From Rhea pennata (lineage: Eukaryota > Chordata > Aves > Rheiformes > Rheidae): a DNA stretch of 64,000 nucleotides. The notes under the pieces were generated by a model. That model saw only the letters and a list, made by a program, of their open reading frames with translations. It searched no databases and was not told the origin of the DNA. The stretch is from the NCBI RefSeq assembly GCF_028389875.1, contig NW_026907680.1, positions 930,001 to 994,000 of the forward strand, in the 5' to 3' direction. The first letter of the stretch is position 1, and each line of letters starts with the position of its first letter. A program made the position numbers and the translations under genes. Shown here piece after piece: positions 12,371 to 35,580 of the stretch.

Positions 12371-14019
12371 GGTGCAACGCGGCGCTCACCCAGCGCGTCC
12401 TGCGGGCAGTGCCTGCGGCGCCCGGGCTCGCCCTCGCCGGCCATGGGGGCGCCGGTAGCGCGTAGCAATTGCTGGTAACAATCCATTGCCCATCCCGGAA
12501 CACAGACTCTTCAGGGTCACGGGGCAGTGGCTAATGTAGTTGGCAGCACAGCGCGTAATGCTGTGCCTTGGAGCCTGTCCTGGAAGATGACCCTGCTGCT
12601 TGCCTTCCTGCATGGAGAGAAATTCTCACTGTGGTTGTGTCCAGAGCTCTCCTTTGGGCATGATCTGCAGCCCTGGGTGTTTTGTTAGGGGGTGATCCCA
12701 GTTCCTGTGGATGTGACTCCAGTCAGTGGGACCCACGTGCTTCTGCTTCTGCTACAGAACTGCCTTCTGCGGCAGAAGTAGGTGCCCAACTTGTCAGGCT
12801 GAAATGGCTGAAACTGCCCCTGTGCTCATGCCACCTCCCCGCGGTGTGTATTTGCAGTCCAACCCTAGGCACCCCAGAGTGCTCTGCCCAGAAGGCAGTG
12901 CCAGGCGGGAGGAAGCCATCTTCAGAAGCTGGAGCACCTACTGAGTGGCTTGGGAATGAAGTGGACGAGAATGCCAGGGCGGTAAGTGTCATTGCTGGAG
13001 GTCCTTCTTCTGCCAGCGTCCTTCCTGGAAAATCCTTGTGCTATGGGCGCTGGCTTACAAGAGCCCTTCCCATGGGTTCACTGAGCCCTGCCCGACATCG
13101 CCCAGTCCTGCCTTCAAAGGCGCCGGTGGTGAATGTAGTTTTGGAATGCACACGCTGTTGCACCTTGCTCTCCGTGAACACACCAGCAGAGCCTCTGGGG
13201 CCCTCCTGCTGGTGGCACTGGAAGTGCTGGGCCTTTCTGTGATAGAAAGTGAAGAGCGAGTGAAGAGTTTCTGCTCAGCTCTGTGATAATTCAGATGCTT
13301 GTTTCAAGCAGGAAAGGGATGTTCAGCCTTGCTGGGCTTCCCTTCAGGGTAAAAGGGTGCTGACAGGAAGGCTCCCAGGAAGGCTCAGAGCAGAGGCTGG
13401 GGAAGAACCTTCCCTTCTGGCAAAACGGAGCTGCTGTAGCCCCCACTGCCCCCTCCTGTCCTCCCTAGCAGGACTGCCCTGCACATTGCCCTAGAGTTCA
13501 GTGAGCTGCCTTCCCCTGTGTTTGCCTCCCTTGACTCCTTCATGCTCTTCTGGATCAGCCTTTTGGCTCTTCCCTGGACAAAAGCCTGCCAGATCATTTA
13601 GCTCTTTGCCCATATTCCCCTGCAGCTGGTCTTGTGTGGAATGGAGGGGCTGCTGTGAGCAAAAGCAATGGGTTTTTCTGCAGTTCTGCGAGGCAGCTTC
13701 TTCTCTGAAGCATGGAAACTTGGGCTGCCCTTGCCAGCAGCAAGATCCTTTCCTTGGCAGCATCTCACCTCTCTTTGTCACCTTTGCAGATGAAAATACG
13801 CAGGGATTCAATCCTGACAGCCACTAAAGCAGCTTCGATTGTGTCCCTTGAACCTCTTCGAAGTATTTTTCCAACGTGAGTACTTTGCCTTCCTTCTTTC
13901 CCCCTGCCTGACAAAGGCAGCAGCCTCTCCGCACAGGTTTGTTAGGGCTGCATTGCCAGGGCTGGGGCAGGCTGCTCTCAAAGTGCTTTGGGAACAAGTC
14001 TTCCCAGCGGCTGGGTCCC

Positions 14020-14750
14020 TTTTCTAGTTAGATTCCCGGGGGCCAAATGTCCGGATTGGCAAGCCGGCACAAAATCACATACACACACACATACACAAAC
14101 ACTCTTTAGGAGCAAGCAGTTTATTAGTAGATACTTACAAACAGACCGACCCAATGGTAATCTCGAGAAGGACCACCTCAATGCTTGTCCCAATCATCTG
14201 CATGATGAGAGAGAGAGAGTCGGCAGGCACAATCTTTTCGGGCGTCCCCGAGGAGGCAACGTGGTCCTCTGTTGTGTAGCAGCCTCTCTCTCCTTCAGAA
14301 AAACTCCGGTATTTATGATTACTTGTGGTAGGCGGGAGTCCCGGCACCTGGGGCCAGCAAGTGCAGGGAGTCTAGCCCAACTCCGCCCCGGTTGCATAAC
14401 CAGGCTATGATACTGCGCACGCGTGCAGACTTATTTCGGGGGCCACATTTGGCTTTGGGGGTCGCTATTTCACTACTCTTCAGCTTCTGACCTTCATGTT
14501 GACTGCTTCTCGTGGTGATTCTGTGGCTGGAAGCCACCGAATCAACATGTAACCATCCACTGTTCTTTCTCACAGATTTCCAAGACCTTGTCAGTTACTT
14601 ATTTGTATCCTGCTTAACACAGCGGTATTGTTCAGGCACTGAAAAGTTACAACACTAGAATATTCCCACCAAGTATCAGGTAGTACAGATACAAAAAGTT
14701 ACAACACGGACCATTCCCATCAAGTGTCAGGTAGCAGGGATACAGTCGCA
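14020..14750 (-). mobile_element. ERV LTR with adjoining leader fragment
   Basis: It interrupts array sequence that is continuous at 52.26-52.30 kb (gggtccc joined to agtgacc). On the minus strand the LTR runs from about 14750 to 14048, with a TATA-like ataaatac near 14310, AATAAA near 14120 and a terminal CA at 14048. Two bases later comes TGGCCCCCGGGAATC, placed like a primer-binding site. About 25 bp of leader follow, then host sequence. No internal genes, second LTR or matching target duplication are visible, so it is a fragment. A CA microsatellite lies near 14080. Confidence 0.55.
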
Positions 14751-15161
14751 GTGACCTGCATGCATGCTCTGCGTTCATCTGGGCTCTGAGGGAGGGGGAG
14801 AGGGTTCTGCAGAACTCTGTGATGTCGTCCACTTGCTAAGGGCTTTGTGTGTAAATGCTTGATGCCTTTCTCCTTCTTTGACACTGGGTGCCCAGCAACA
14901 ACCTCTTTCCCACCCCTGAACACAGAGTCTTTGGGGCCACGGAGCAGTCTTGTGTAGTTGGCAGGACAGCAGGTAATGCTGTGTTTTAGAGCCTGTCCTT
15001 GCAGATGACCCTGCTGCTCTCCTCACTGCCTGGAGAGAGTCTCCCTTGGGCTCCTGGAGCTCTCCTTCAGGCATGACGTGCAGCCCCAGGTGTTTTGGTG
15101 AGAGGTGATCCACTTCTGCTGCAGGAGCAGGTGTGAAGCTGGTGAGGGCCAAGTAGGGAAT

Positions 15162-15523
15162 TGTAGAGAATTGGCTGCCTGAGCATGGATATCAGGCCGT
15201 GCAAATGAGCAACCCTGACTTGCTGATATGGAGTAACCTTGGAGACACCTTGAAGGACAAGTAATGAGGGAGTAAGAATGAATGCTGTGTAAAAACAGGA
15301 TGAAGGGGTTGGCGAGACGGGACAGTGAATATGTGGATAGCCAATAGCAGAGAGCTTTGCAGCGTGAACTATAGTAGTAAGCCAATTAGATATAGCCAGC
15401 TGGATGCTTGAGCGTGTGAACAGCATACGATGGTATATAAGCAGGTTAAGTTGCTGAAATAAACGGATCATATTGCTAGCTCATATTGGGTCGTCTTATG
15501 ATTCCGCAAGCCCGCCTCCGACA
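15162..15523 (+). mobile_element. Solo LTR with 6-bp target duplication
   Basis: The 362-bp element starts TGTAGAG and ends CCGACA. It is flanked by gggaat on both sides (15156-15161 and 15524-15529). It carries tatataa at 15434-15440 and AATAAA at 15458-15463 in the expected promoter-then-polyadenylation order. The inverted copy at about 51.83 kb lacks the insert. LTR length, TGTAG start and 6-bp duplication suit an alpharetrovirus-related or similar avian ERV; the group is an inference. Confidence 0.8.
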
Positions 15524-17838
15524 GGGAATCGCAATTCCCCCTGTGCTCATATCACCTCTCCGCGGTGTGTTTTTGCAGGCCAGTGCCAGTCACCTCAGAG
15601 TGCTCTGCACAGAGCGCAGCAGCGGGCAGGAAGAAGAAACGGAGAGAAGCCCGAGCACTATCTGCATGTCCTCTGAGCAAGGACCGTCAGAGATCTGGAG
15701 TGGTAAGTGCTCCTCATTGAGGCCCCTCATGTGCCAGCCTGCTCTCTGCCCAGGCCTTGTGCTATGGGCGCTGGCTGTACAAGAGCCCTTCCCATGGGCT
15801 CTGCTGAGCCTTGCAAGACTTGGCCCAGGGCTTGCCTTCACAGGCACTGCTTGTGCTCCAGGTTTGCATTATAGCTCTTGCTGCTGCGCCCTCCTTGAGC
15901 ACACCAACAGGGGTACCGGGGCCCCTTTTTTGATTGCCTCTGAACTGCAGAGCCTTTCTGCGATAGAAAATTCTGTTTCTGCTCAGCTGTGTGATTAATG
16001 AGAATGGGATGTTCAGTGTGGCTGGTCTTTCCTTCAGGGCAGTAGGGTGTTTGCAGGAAGGCGCATGGGAAGGGTCAGAGCAGAGGCTGAGAAATAACTT
16101 TCCCTTCTGGGAAAAGAGATCTGCCGTAGCCCCCACTGCCCCCTCCTGTCCTCCCTGGCAGGACTGCCCTGCACATTGCCCTTGATCTTAGTCAGCGGCC
16201 CTCCCCTGCGCTGCCCTCCTTCAGTCTCTCCCTTAGGCAAGAACTGCTCTCCTGCATCAGCCTCTTGGCTCTTGCCCTTGACAAAAGCCTGCCAGAGCTT
16301 TTACCCATTTGCCTGTATGTCCAGGGAGCAGCTATTGTGTAGAATGGAGGGGTTGCAGTGAGCAAGAGAGAAGGTTGTTTCTGCTGTTCTGAGAAGCAGC
16401 TTCTTCTCTGAACAGTGCAAACATTGGCTGCCCTTGTGAGCAGCAAGATCCTCTTCTTGGCAGCATCTCACCTGTGTTTCTCCCCTGTGCAGATGCTGGA
16501 GATGAGAGACTCGATCCTTGCAGCCACCAAAGCCCTCGATGTCCAGGCCCCTACTCCCCGTCGCCATATGTTTCCAACGTGAGTATATTTGTTGGCTCCC
16601 TAGCCTCCAGTTTAGCAAGGGAGCATCTTCTCGGCGCAGGTTTGTTAGGGCTGCAGTGCCAGGGCTGGCGAAGGCTGCTCTGAAAGTGCTTTGGGAGCAA
16701 GACTTCCCAGCGACAGCGTCCCTGTGACCTCCGGGCATGTTCTGCCTTCATGTGGGCTCTGTGGGGGGCTTTGGCCAACTCTGTGCTGGCTCCCACCACG
16801 CAAGGGCTTTATTCTGGACTGCCTTCATGCCTTTCTCCTTCTCTGTTGCTGTGTGCCCAGCAGCAATCCATTGCTTATCCCTGTACACCGAGTCCTTGGG
16901 GCCACGGAGCAGTGGCTAATGCAGTTGGCAGGACACAGGTAATGGTGTGAGTTGGAGGCTGTCCTTGTAGGGGACCCTGCTGCTCTCCTTGCTGCCTGGA
17001 GAGAAAGTCTCGCTGTGGGCACCCGGAGCTCTCCAGCGGGCACGTTGTGCAGCTGTGGGTGTTTTGGCGGGAGGTGATTTCCGTGTCTGTGGATGTGATC
17101 CCCGTCAGTGGAACCCCCGTGCTGCTGCTGCAGAACTGCCTTCTGCTGCAGAGGCAGGTGCCCCCCTTGGGAGCGCTGCGTGGAGTCCAAACTCCCCAGC
17201 TTCCCCGGGCTCATGCCACCTCCCTGATGCCTATTTGCAGGATGTTTTCCACCACCCCAGAGTGTTTTGCCAAACGGCCGGCCCCAGCCGCCGGGGAACA
17301 ACCGCCACGTGCTAGAGTGCGAGCTGTGTGGGCTGTGAATGAAAGCGCTCCGAAGGCAAGACAGGTAGGTGCTCCTCCCTGAGCTCCTTTGTCTGCAGAA
17401 GCATTCTTCTCTGGGACAAGAGCCCTTCCCATGGGCTCTGCTGAGCCCTGGCTGACTTGGCCCAGGGCTTGCCTTCAAAGGCACTGCTTGGGCTCTAGTT
17501 TTGCAATATAGCTCTTGCTGCTGTGCCCTCCTTGAACACTCCAGCAGAGCCCCTGGGGGCCTCTCTTTTTTTCTGGCCATGGTAGTGCTGGGGTTTTCAG
17601 TGAGAGACCATGGAGAGTTTCTGCTCAGCTGTGTGATTATTGAGATGCTTGGTGTGAATGAGAAGGGGATGTTCAGCATGGCTGGTCTTCCCTTCAGGGC
17701 AATAGGGTGCTGGCAGGAAGGCTCAGGAGAAAGGTCACAAAGCCTGGGACATGTTGCGATGCCCCTTGCTCTTTTGCCGCTGGGGCTGCGGAGCCCCTGC
17801 CTGCAGCAGCCGTTGTCCGGCGGGGTGCCCCAGGCCAG

Positions 17839-18132
17839 GTCAGAGCTAGGGGCCTGGTGATTGCCAAGGTCCTGCAGTCCCCGGATGCTGGCGAGGAGCA
17901 TGTGGAGAGCAGCGGAGTGGACTTGGAAGTGGGGCACATTGCACAGTGTGGAGTTGTCTTGCAGGTGCAGGAGGGTGCTGAGAATCTGGCTGAAGAAAAG
18001 CCCAGTATTCAGAAGATCATCCAATACCAGCTGGGAGAAGACAAGCAAGTGACCCTGAAGGTCTACTTCTCCTGCCTAGAGGAAGAGGAGGAGGGGCTGG
18101 ACAGTCAAGAGGGGCCTTGCAAGACAGGGCAG
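17839..18132 (+). CDS. Acidic 98-codon exon, plus-strand copy
   Basis: Acceptor ggccag|GTCAGA and donor GGGCAG|GTATGT bound 294 nt in phase 0/0, open throughout. The peptide has an amphipathic middle (QVQEGAENLAEEKPSIQKII) and an acidic run (CLEEEEEGLDSQEG). I do not recognise the family. The inverted copy at 49244-49537 has the same length and differs at only about three residues. Phase lets it join directly to the Ser/Gly exon. Confidence 0.5.
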
Positions 18133-18839
18133 GTATGTGGCAGCTCCAGGAGAAGCCTGGCAGAACTGAGGGGCAGTGAGGCAGCAAGGGGTGCCACTTG
18201 TAATCCCCGAGCCACTGTGCTGCCTAGAGCATGCTGTGACTTTTCCTGACATGGGCTTGATGTGGCTTAAAGCTTGTCACTAAGTCCCTCCTTGCAGCAC
18301 TCAGCAAAAGCCCAGCACTGCTGTGGAGCTGAAGGGCTGTTTCTGCAAATGGGAGCGGGGTTGAGGGAGTAGGGGAGGAGAGAAGCAGGAGGGCTCTGAG
18401 GCCGAGCGAGAGAGACAAGGTGTCAGTGCGGCTGCAGCCCCATTGCCCCATGAGCAAGCCACAGGGCTGGCCTGGGCTCAGCCTTGCCTTCCAGCCAAGG
18501 GGCAGCTGTTGAGTGCTGAGAATGGCCTCCAACAGTGGCACCTGCAAGATCTGAGCAGCTGAGCGCAAAGGGATGCTTCCAGCATTGGTGTGCCCCTTTG
18601 CAAAGCTCTCCCTGACTGCTGAAGCCAAGACGACACAGGTACCTGCCAGTCCTGGCACCAGCAGCCTCCGCCACGTGCTGATGAGCTGTGTCCAAACAAG
18701 CTCCCATGTCCCATGACGGTGAGGCTGGCAACACCCTCAGAAGCTCCCGCAAACATCCCCGGCCCTCACGAGTCTGCAGTCTTCCTTCGCTTTTCTGCCA
18801 GGGCAGAACACAGCCTGTTCTTTCTGCCTCCTTGTGCAG

Positions 18840-19513
18840 GGGGAAGTAGAGCCGTGTGCGGAGACACAGGCAAGCAGAAGAAAGAGCAGCAGCAGTGGCA
18901 AAGAGCCCAGCAGAGCCAGTTTCAGCAGAAGACGCAGCAGCAGTGGCAGGGAAAGTATCAGCGGCAGTGTCAGCGGGAGACCCAGAGGCAGCGGCAGTGG
19001 AAGCCCCACTGCAAAAGAGAACGGCAGCCCCAGTATCAGTAGCAGGCAGCGTGGCAGTGGCAGCGGGAGCCCCAGTGGCAGACGGAGCGGCATCCCCAGT
19101 GTCAGCGGCAGGGGCAGTGGAAGCCCCACTGTCAGACCAAGCGGCAGCCCCAGTGCCAGTGCCGGACAGAGTGGCAGTGGCACTGGAAGCCTCAGTGGCA
19201 GACGCAGCAGCAGATCCACTGGCGGTGGCAGCGTCACTGGGAGCCCCAGTGGCGGGCACAGCGGCAGCCCAAGTGCCAGCGGCAAACACAGCGGCAGTGA
19301 CAGTGGGAGCTGCAATGTTGGACACAACGGCAGCCCCACTGGCAGTGGCAGCGGCACACGAAGACCCATGTCAGAAAGACCATCAGTGGCAGTGGGAGCC
19401 CCATGGGGAGCGGCAGTGGCCACAGCAGCAGCCACAACGGCAGCAGCAGCAGCAGCAGCAGCAGCTCTGCTTGTGAGCCACGCGAGCACCCAGGAAGTTC
19501 TCTGCAGCTGAAT
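18840..19513 (+). CDS. Ser/Gly-repeat terminal exon, copy 3
   Basis: Acceptor cttgtgcag|GGGGAA at 18839/18840, phase 0. It opens GEVEPCAETQASRRKSSSSG, then SGSGSPSG-type repeats rich in RRSSSG, which look like RS/SG low-complexity sequence. Compared with copy 4, one base is missing near 19374 (acccatgtcag against acccagtgtcag), so the frame slips into an alanine/valine-rich frame and ends at a TGA at 19509-19511. The SG frame would end at the TAA just after. Confidence 0.5.
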
Positions 19514-20562
19514 TAAACCAACTGCCCCAAGTCGGGTGGCTCTTGGCTGGGTGTGTGGTGAGCTCGTGCGTTTGCAGTGTGGGAGCTTTGGGGAGTCCTG
19601 AAGAGCAGAGCTGAGGAGTCAGGGCTCAGGGGCCGCTGCCAGGGCAGCTCTCCGCCACGGTCCTGCTGTGGCTCTTTGGCTGCAGCTGCGGTGGCTGTGG
19701 CCTAGGGGTGTGCTGCGTCTTATTGGTGCCGGGGAGAGGCGTGGAGAGGGCCGTGCCATGGCCAACGCATGTCCTGGGGCCAGGGGGCCTGTGGGGAGAG
19801 GAGGAAAAAGCTGCTGTACGCCTCTGAGGGGAGGAAGTGCTTGAGCCTGGGCCCCCCTTGCTGGGGCCCAGTGCTGGCTGCATGGTGGGAGGGAACTGCC
19901 AGCTCTTGTGTGTGTCTTGGGTGCCCTTGAGTGCTGGGCTTTTGCAGGTGTGAGGGGAAGAAGGCGGGTGCCCAGGGCCAGAAGGGGAAGCGGCCACCCC
20001 GGAGGCTTGGTGCCAGCAGCGTCCATGGCCACCTGGGCTGTAGCACCCGGGAACTAGTGGAGTTGCAGAGCCTGAGGGCAGGTAGGAAGGAGAGCAGCAG
20101 AGCCCAGAGGCTGGCCTTGAGGCGAGCAGGCTTCCCCTTCTGCAGAGACCTGCTAGGGGGACGCCAGGGGAGGCAGCTCAGAAGGGCAAAGGAGCTCAGG
20201 AAAGCTGGCAGGCCTTTAAGCTGCTGAAGGAGAGCCTCCTCCAAGTGCCACTCTGCTCCACCTTGACACTCCAGCAAGCCCAAGTCAGGGCAAAGCCTGC
20301 GGCCCCTCACTAGCAATGGCGATTCTGGAGGACCAGGCTTCATCGTTCCATCTGGTGCGTGTGCATCTGCAAATGCAGGAGCTTTGCTTGAGAGCCTGCT
20401 CAGGGAGACTTTCATCAGCACTACATGAGCATCGAGTCCCCTTCTCTCTGCAGACTGACAAGCCTCTGTAAGGATCCGCACCTCAGACCAGCTTCTAGCC
20501 TCTTTGTCCTCCACGCATTTTCCATTCCCCCCACAGCAGGAGCTGCGAGAGAAAGCGCCCAT
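19514..20562 (+). other. 3' flank of array copy 2
   Basis: It matches 1716-2337 in part and 46785-47826 almost completely. A 299-residue open frame on the opposite strand is shared with 46725-47717, but its start lies inside CR1 sequence and I see no splice or protein-family signal. I regard it as conserved by recent duplication, not by coding. Confidence 0.4.
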
Positions 20563-20663
20563 CACAGAATCATCGAAGGGTGGAGGTTGGAAGGGGCCTC
20601 TGGAGATCATCTCGTCCAACCCCCCTGCTCAAGCAGGGTCACCTACAGCACACTGCACAGAGT
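20563..20663 (-). mobile_element. CR1 3' tail at inverted-repeat edge
   Basis: cacagaatcatcgaagg, ggttggaaggggcc and gatcatctcgtccaacc form the reverse complement of a CR1 3' tail. Similarity to the inverted copy stops at about 20663, inside this CR1, whereas the partner CR1 continues from 46684 to 46340. Confidence 0.8.
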
Positions 20664-21164
20664 GGCCAAGCGTTAGACACTGTGTTTATCGATAACTGTG
20701 CGGTCTAGGCTTGTAGTTAATCTCCTTTTTTAGGCTTTCTTACTTTCAGGTTGGTGCTTGGGATCTGAGGCAAAGGCAGGAAGGGTTTTGGAGCAGCTGA
20801 GGTTGTCCGCTGGCCCGTGCTCACAGAGCGGTCTGCTGTAACTCGTTGTGCTCCCTTTCAGCGGCCAGCGGTGCTTTTATTCCTCCCTGCTCCTCGTGGT
20901 GAGGTTTGCAGGCAGGAGCAACACGTTTGGCCAGGCTCTGGCGTGGGGCAGCCGGGGGGTGTGCCCGCACGCGGCCGTAGTGGGAGCCGAGCAGGGGAAG
21001 AGTACGGCCGGGTGTGGGCACGGCCGGTGGCGGCCAAGGCGGGCAGCAGGGTGCGGGGGGCGTCGCGGCCGCCGCGCTGGGGCCGCCATGGCACCTGGCG
21101 CCGCTTGCGGCCGGGTCGGGCAGGCGCCATCGGCCGGGGCGTCCGGGGCGGCTGCGCGAGCGTC

Positions 21165-21491
21165 CCCCTGGCAACGGCGTCCCCCTGGCAACGGCGCCCC
21201 CGCCCCCGCAGAACTGCCTCCAGTGACGTCACGAGTCCACGCGACCAATCGTTGGAGGCGGCTGCGGTGAGGGCGGCTGCAGTGAGGGCGGCGGGCGGAG
21301 CCTGGGCCTGGGGCGGGGCCTGGGCGCACTCGGGGGTGGAGCGGAGCGGCGGTGTCGCCACCCTCCCGGGGCGCCTGCTCGTTGCGGGGCCGAGTCTGCT
21401 TGTGGTCGGCGGGGTTTGGCTGCGGGGGAGCCGGGGCGTGCGCGCTCAGCGCCTGTCAGCGAGGCCTGGGAGCGCGGCGGGCCGCTGGCAG
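21165..21491 (+). promoter_or_regulatory. TMEM209: TMEM209 promoter and first exon, unit 1
   Basis: CpG-rich, TATA-less sequence with two ccctggcaac motifs (RFX half-site-like), a perfect CRE TGACGTCA at 21224-21231 and CCAAT at 21245-21249. A splice donor gctggcag|GTGACAAG follows at 21491/21492, so this is a candidate non-coding first exon joining the ATG exon at 22704. Unit 2, about 690 bp downstream, repeats the whole arrangement. Confidence 0.65.
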
Positions 21492-21849
21492 GTGACAAGT
21501 GTCCGTGCGTGTCGTGGTGTGTGCCAGAGTGGGGGGGGTGTGGGGAAGGGTCTAGGGTGGTGGAGGTGGGAGAGGGCTGTGCGTGTGAAATCCTGTCATT
21601 TCAGTTAAACCGCGTGTTCTCTGAGGTAACTCTTGTATGTTTGTGTTCAGCGACGAAGTAGCTGAGAGGTTTTGAAGCCTGTGGCCGGGGGAGGCGTGGC
21701 AGTTTCCTGCGCTGATGGGAGGAGCAGGGAAAGTGGCCAGTGTTACTGCTGTTGTGTGCGGCATTTTGTGGCGTAAAGGCGGGAGGGTGTGCGGAGGGTC
21801 TGGAGACGGACACGGGCGGGGGTTTTCAGTAGGAAAGCGGCCGTTAACG

Positions 21850-22089
21850 GCATCTCCCCGGCAACGGCGTTCCCCCCCGCCCCGCACCCCCCCCCCCGCA
21901 GAACTGATTCCGGTGACGTCACGTCCGCGCAACCAATCGTTGGAGGCGGCTGCGGTGGGGGCGGCGGGCGGGGCCTGGGCCTGGGCCTGGGCCGCGGCGC
22001 CCTCGGGGGCGGAGCGGAGCGGAGCGGCGGTGTCGCTGCCGACTCAGGGCCTGGCAGCGAGGCCTGGGAGTGCGGCGGGCTGCCGGCGG
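21850..22089 (+). promoter_or_regulatory. TMEM209: TMEM209 promoter and first exon, unit 2
   Basis: A tandem duplicate of unit 1: ccccggcaac, CRE TGACGTCA at 21914-21921, CCAAT at 21933-21937, and donor ccggcggGTGACAAGC with its GT at 22090-22091. The duplication also covers intronic sequence after the donor: ggcattttgtgg and gttttcagtaggaaa occur near 21760 and 21825 and again near 22190 and 22270. Either first exon can splice to the same acceptor at 22703. Confidence 0.65.
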
Positions 22090-22652
22090 GTGACAAGCGC
22101 GCCCGCGTGTGTGTGTGTGTGTGTGGCATGGTGTGTGCTAGAGTGATGAGAGGAGTAGAATATGCAGGAAGCGTTATTTCTGTTACACAGGGCATTTTGT
22201 GGTGTAAAGGGGGGAGGGTGTGGGGAGGGTACAGAGCTGTCCTGAGCTGACAGAAGGAGATAGGTGGGTGTTTTCAGTAGGAAAACTGCCAGGTTGTGCA
22301 AGATGTTTTCTTGGTCTGTTTTCCTTGCTTGGAGAAGGCAGTGTTGCTTCAGCATTCCGAAAAATGCTATTTCTCAAAAACGCTGTTGGAATCTGGCTCT
22401 CTTTTCTGTCCTCTGTACCTCAGTGGAGAAAATGGAAACTGTTTCACTGTGAAGAGGTGACAGTGCTTATGCAGTTTATAAGAGGAATATTGTTTTGGGT
22501 TTTTTGTTTTTGTTTTTTGTTTTTTGTTTTTAAACCACTGAAGCTCATTCTTAACACCACACACGATTTGGTACCTCAATGTGAAGTCCTTTTATGTAAT
22601 TTCTTTTTGCTTTTTTACTTTTTTAAAGGTCTTGTACAGAGTGAGAATCTAA

Positions 22653-34685
<12,033 letters not shown>

Positions 34686-35580
34686 CATCTCTAGCAGGAC
34701 TGCAGCTCAGAAGAACGATCCTGCTTCTCCGACAAGACGAACTGAGCAGCATCGTTTCACTTGTTGCCTTGAATATGGACTATGAAATGGGATAATTTAA
34801 ACTCTGCTTTATGGACAGAGGGGAAATGTTTGTAATTTCTGTACAGTTTTGGGGAGGATACTCTGTAAAACGTTGTATTGTTTTTTACTGATGAAATGTA
34901 TCTAAACAGGAACTCCAGGCAGGTCTTTTCTATTTGGCTCCTCACCTTAACAAATCGTATTTAAACCCCCCTTGCTATTTCTGTTGCATTTACTCTTCAA
35001 GCACTCTAAAGAGCTTAACTGCCCGCAGGGCTCAGCAATGAACCCGCGCTTGCCGCGTTTGAGGGTGGAATGCAGCAGCGCAGCTGGGACGTGTCTCCCG
35101 CAGTTGTACCCAGCCGCTCGCTGGCGAGCAGTCCCTTGAAAAGACAGTTACTGCAACGCGGCCAACTGCCGGATTCACAAGATCCAAGAGATTCCAGACG
35201 GGCATAACAGGCGCCAAGTTAGCGCTTACACTGATTTTTGGTTAATTTAATTACATGCGATCTGAAAGGACGTTGTCTTTTATCCCTGCTCATTGGAATA
35301 ATTGGATTTTGTGACCTCTCTGGATGCTTCAGGTGTCTCCACCGCAGATATAAGGGAAAGAGAAAAATTTTTGACTTGCTGGTTTCAGTAGGTATTTTTA
35401 AAATAGATTTAAAACAAAACAAAATAACCATACCATTCAAATGTGACCATCTTACGAGACAGAAGATGTTGTGGGTGATTGAGTACGACTAGAACGTTAC
35501 CCTGCCTTTGCTTTTTAATTTTTTAAAAATTCTTTTATTTCTCACATTAGCTTTTCTGCTAGCAGCTCCTTACTTTTAGG
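34686..35580 (+). other. TMEM209 3' UTR and flank
   Basis: AT-rich sequence without a clear AATAAA in the first several hundred bases, so the cleavage site is not resolved. No other gene seen. Confidence 0.4.

Larger units (their letters stand above)
7878..12444 (-). pseudogene. Type II CAX cation/proton antiporter, 3'-truncated
   Basis: Fourteen exons read on the minus strand: 12390-12444 (ATG at 12444), 11270-11431, 11065-11180, 10866-10974, 10611-10727, 10429-10496, 9541-9636, 9232-9420, 9011-9109, 8730-8871, 8465-8648, 8253-8352, 8050-8168 and 7878-7909. Phases agree at every junction except exon 9 to 10. The product has the long soluble N-terminus and early membrane segments of type II CAX proteins (yeast VNX1 type, also in non-mammalian vertebrates). 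Signature stretches are SIMPLSYYIGMAIA, SAQSNVAVGAVVNATFGSI with the acidic MELTFYITAL helix (first ion-exchange repeat), and EQRFNSRSAGVSSALLF. After HVQ a normal donor follows, but the block ends about 160 bp later at 7716. The second Na/Ca-exchanger repeat, needed for transport, is absent. Membrane antiport of Ca2+ or monovalent cations for H+ is the family role; this copy is unlikely to perform it. Confidence 0.75.
12471..20663 (+). pseudogene. CCDC81-like exon array, copy 2
   Basis: Plus-strand copy, inverted relative to copies 1 and 3. Exons with intact borders: 124-nt 12858-12981, 86-nt 13790-13875, 124-nt 15579-15702, 86-nt 16493-16578, 124-nt 17241-17364, acidic 294-nt exon 17839-18132 and the Ser/Gly exon from 18840. 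Large-exon copies are broken: at 13017-13360 by an 11-bp insertion near 13257-13268, at 15740-16000 by a shift ending in a TAA, and near 17456 by a TGA also present in the inverted copy. It begins at 12471 directly against the CAX block and has no head exons. Two LTR insertions split it (14020-14750 and 15162-15523). The part from about 14751 to 20663 pairs with 52.2-46.7 kb as the arm of a large inverted repeat. Confidence 0.6.

Noticed and set aside
17053..17157. Extra 105-nt exon between the 86-nt and 124-nt exons
   Set aside because: It has splice-like ends and is open in phase 0, but the phase delivered by the 86-nt exon leads to a stop, so I did not model it.
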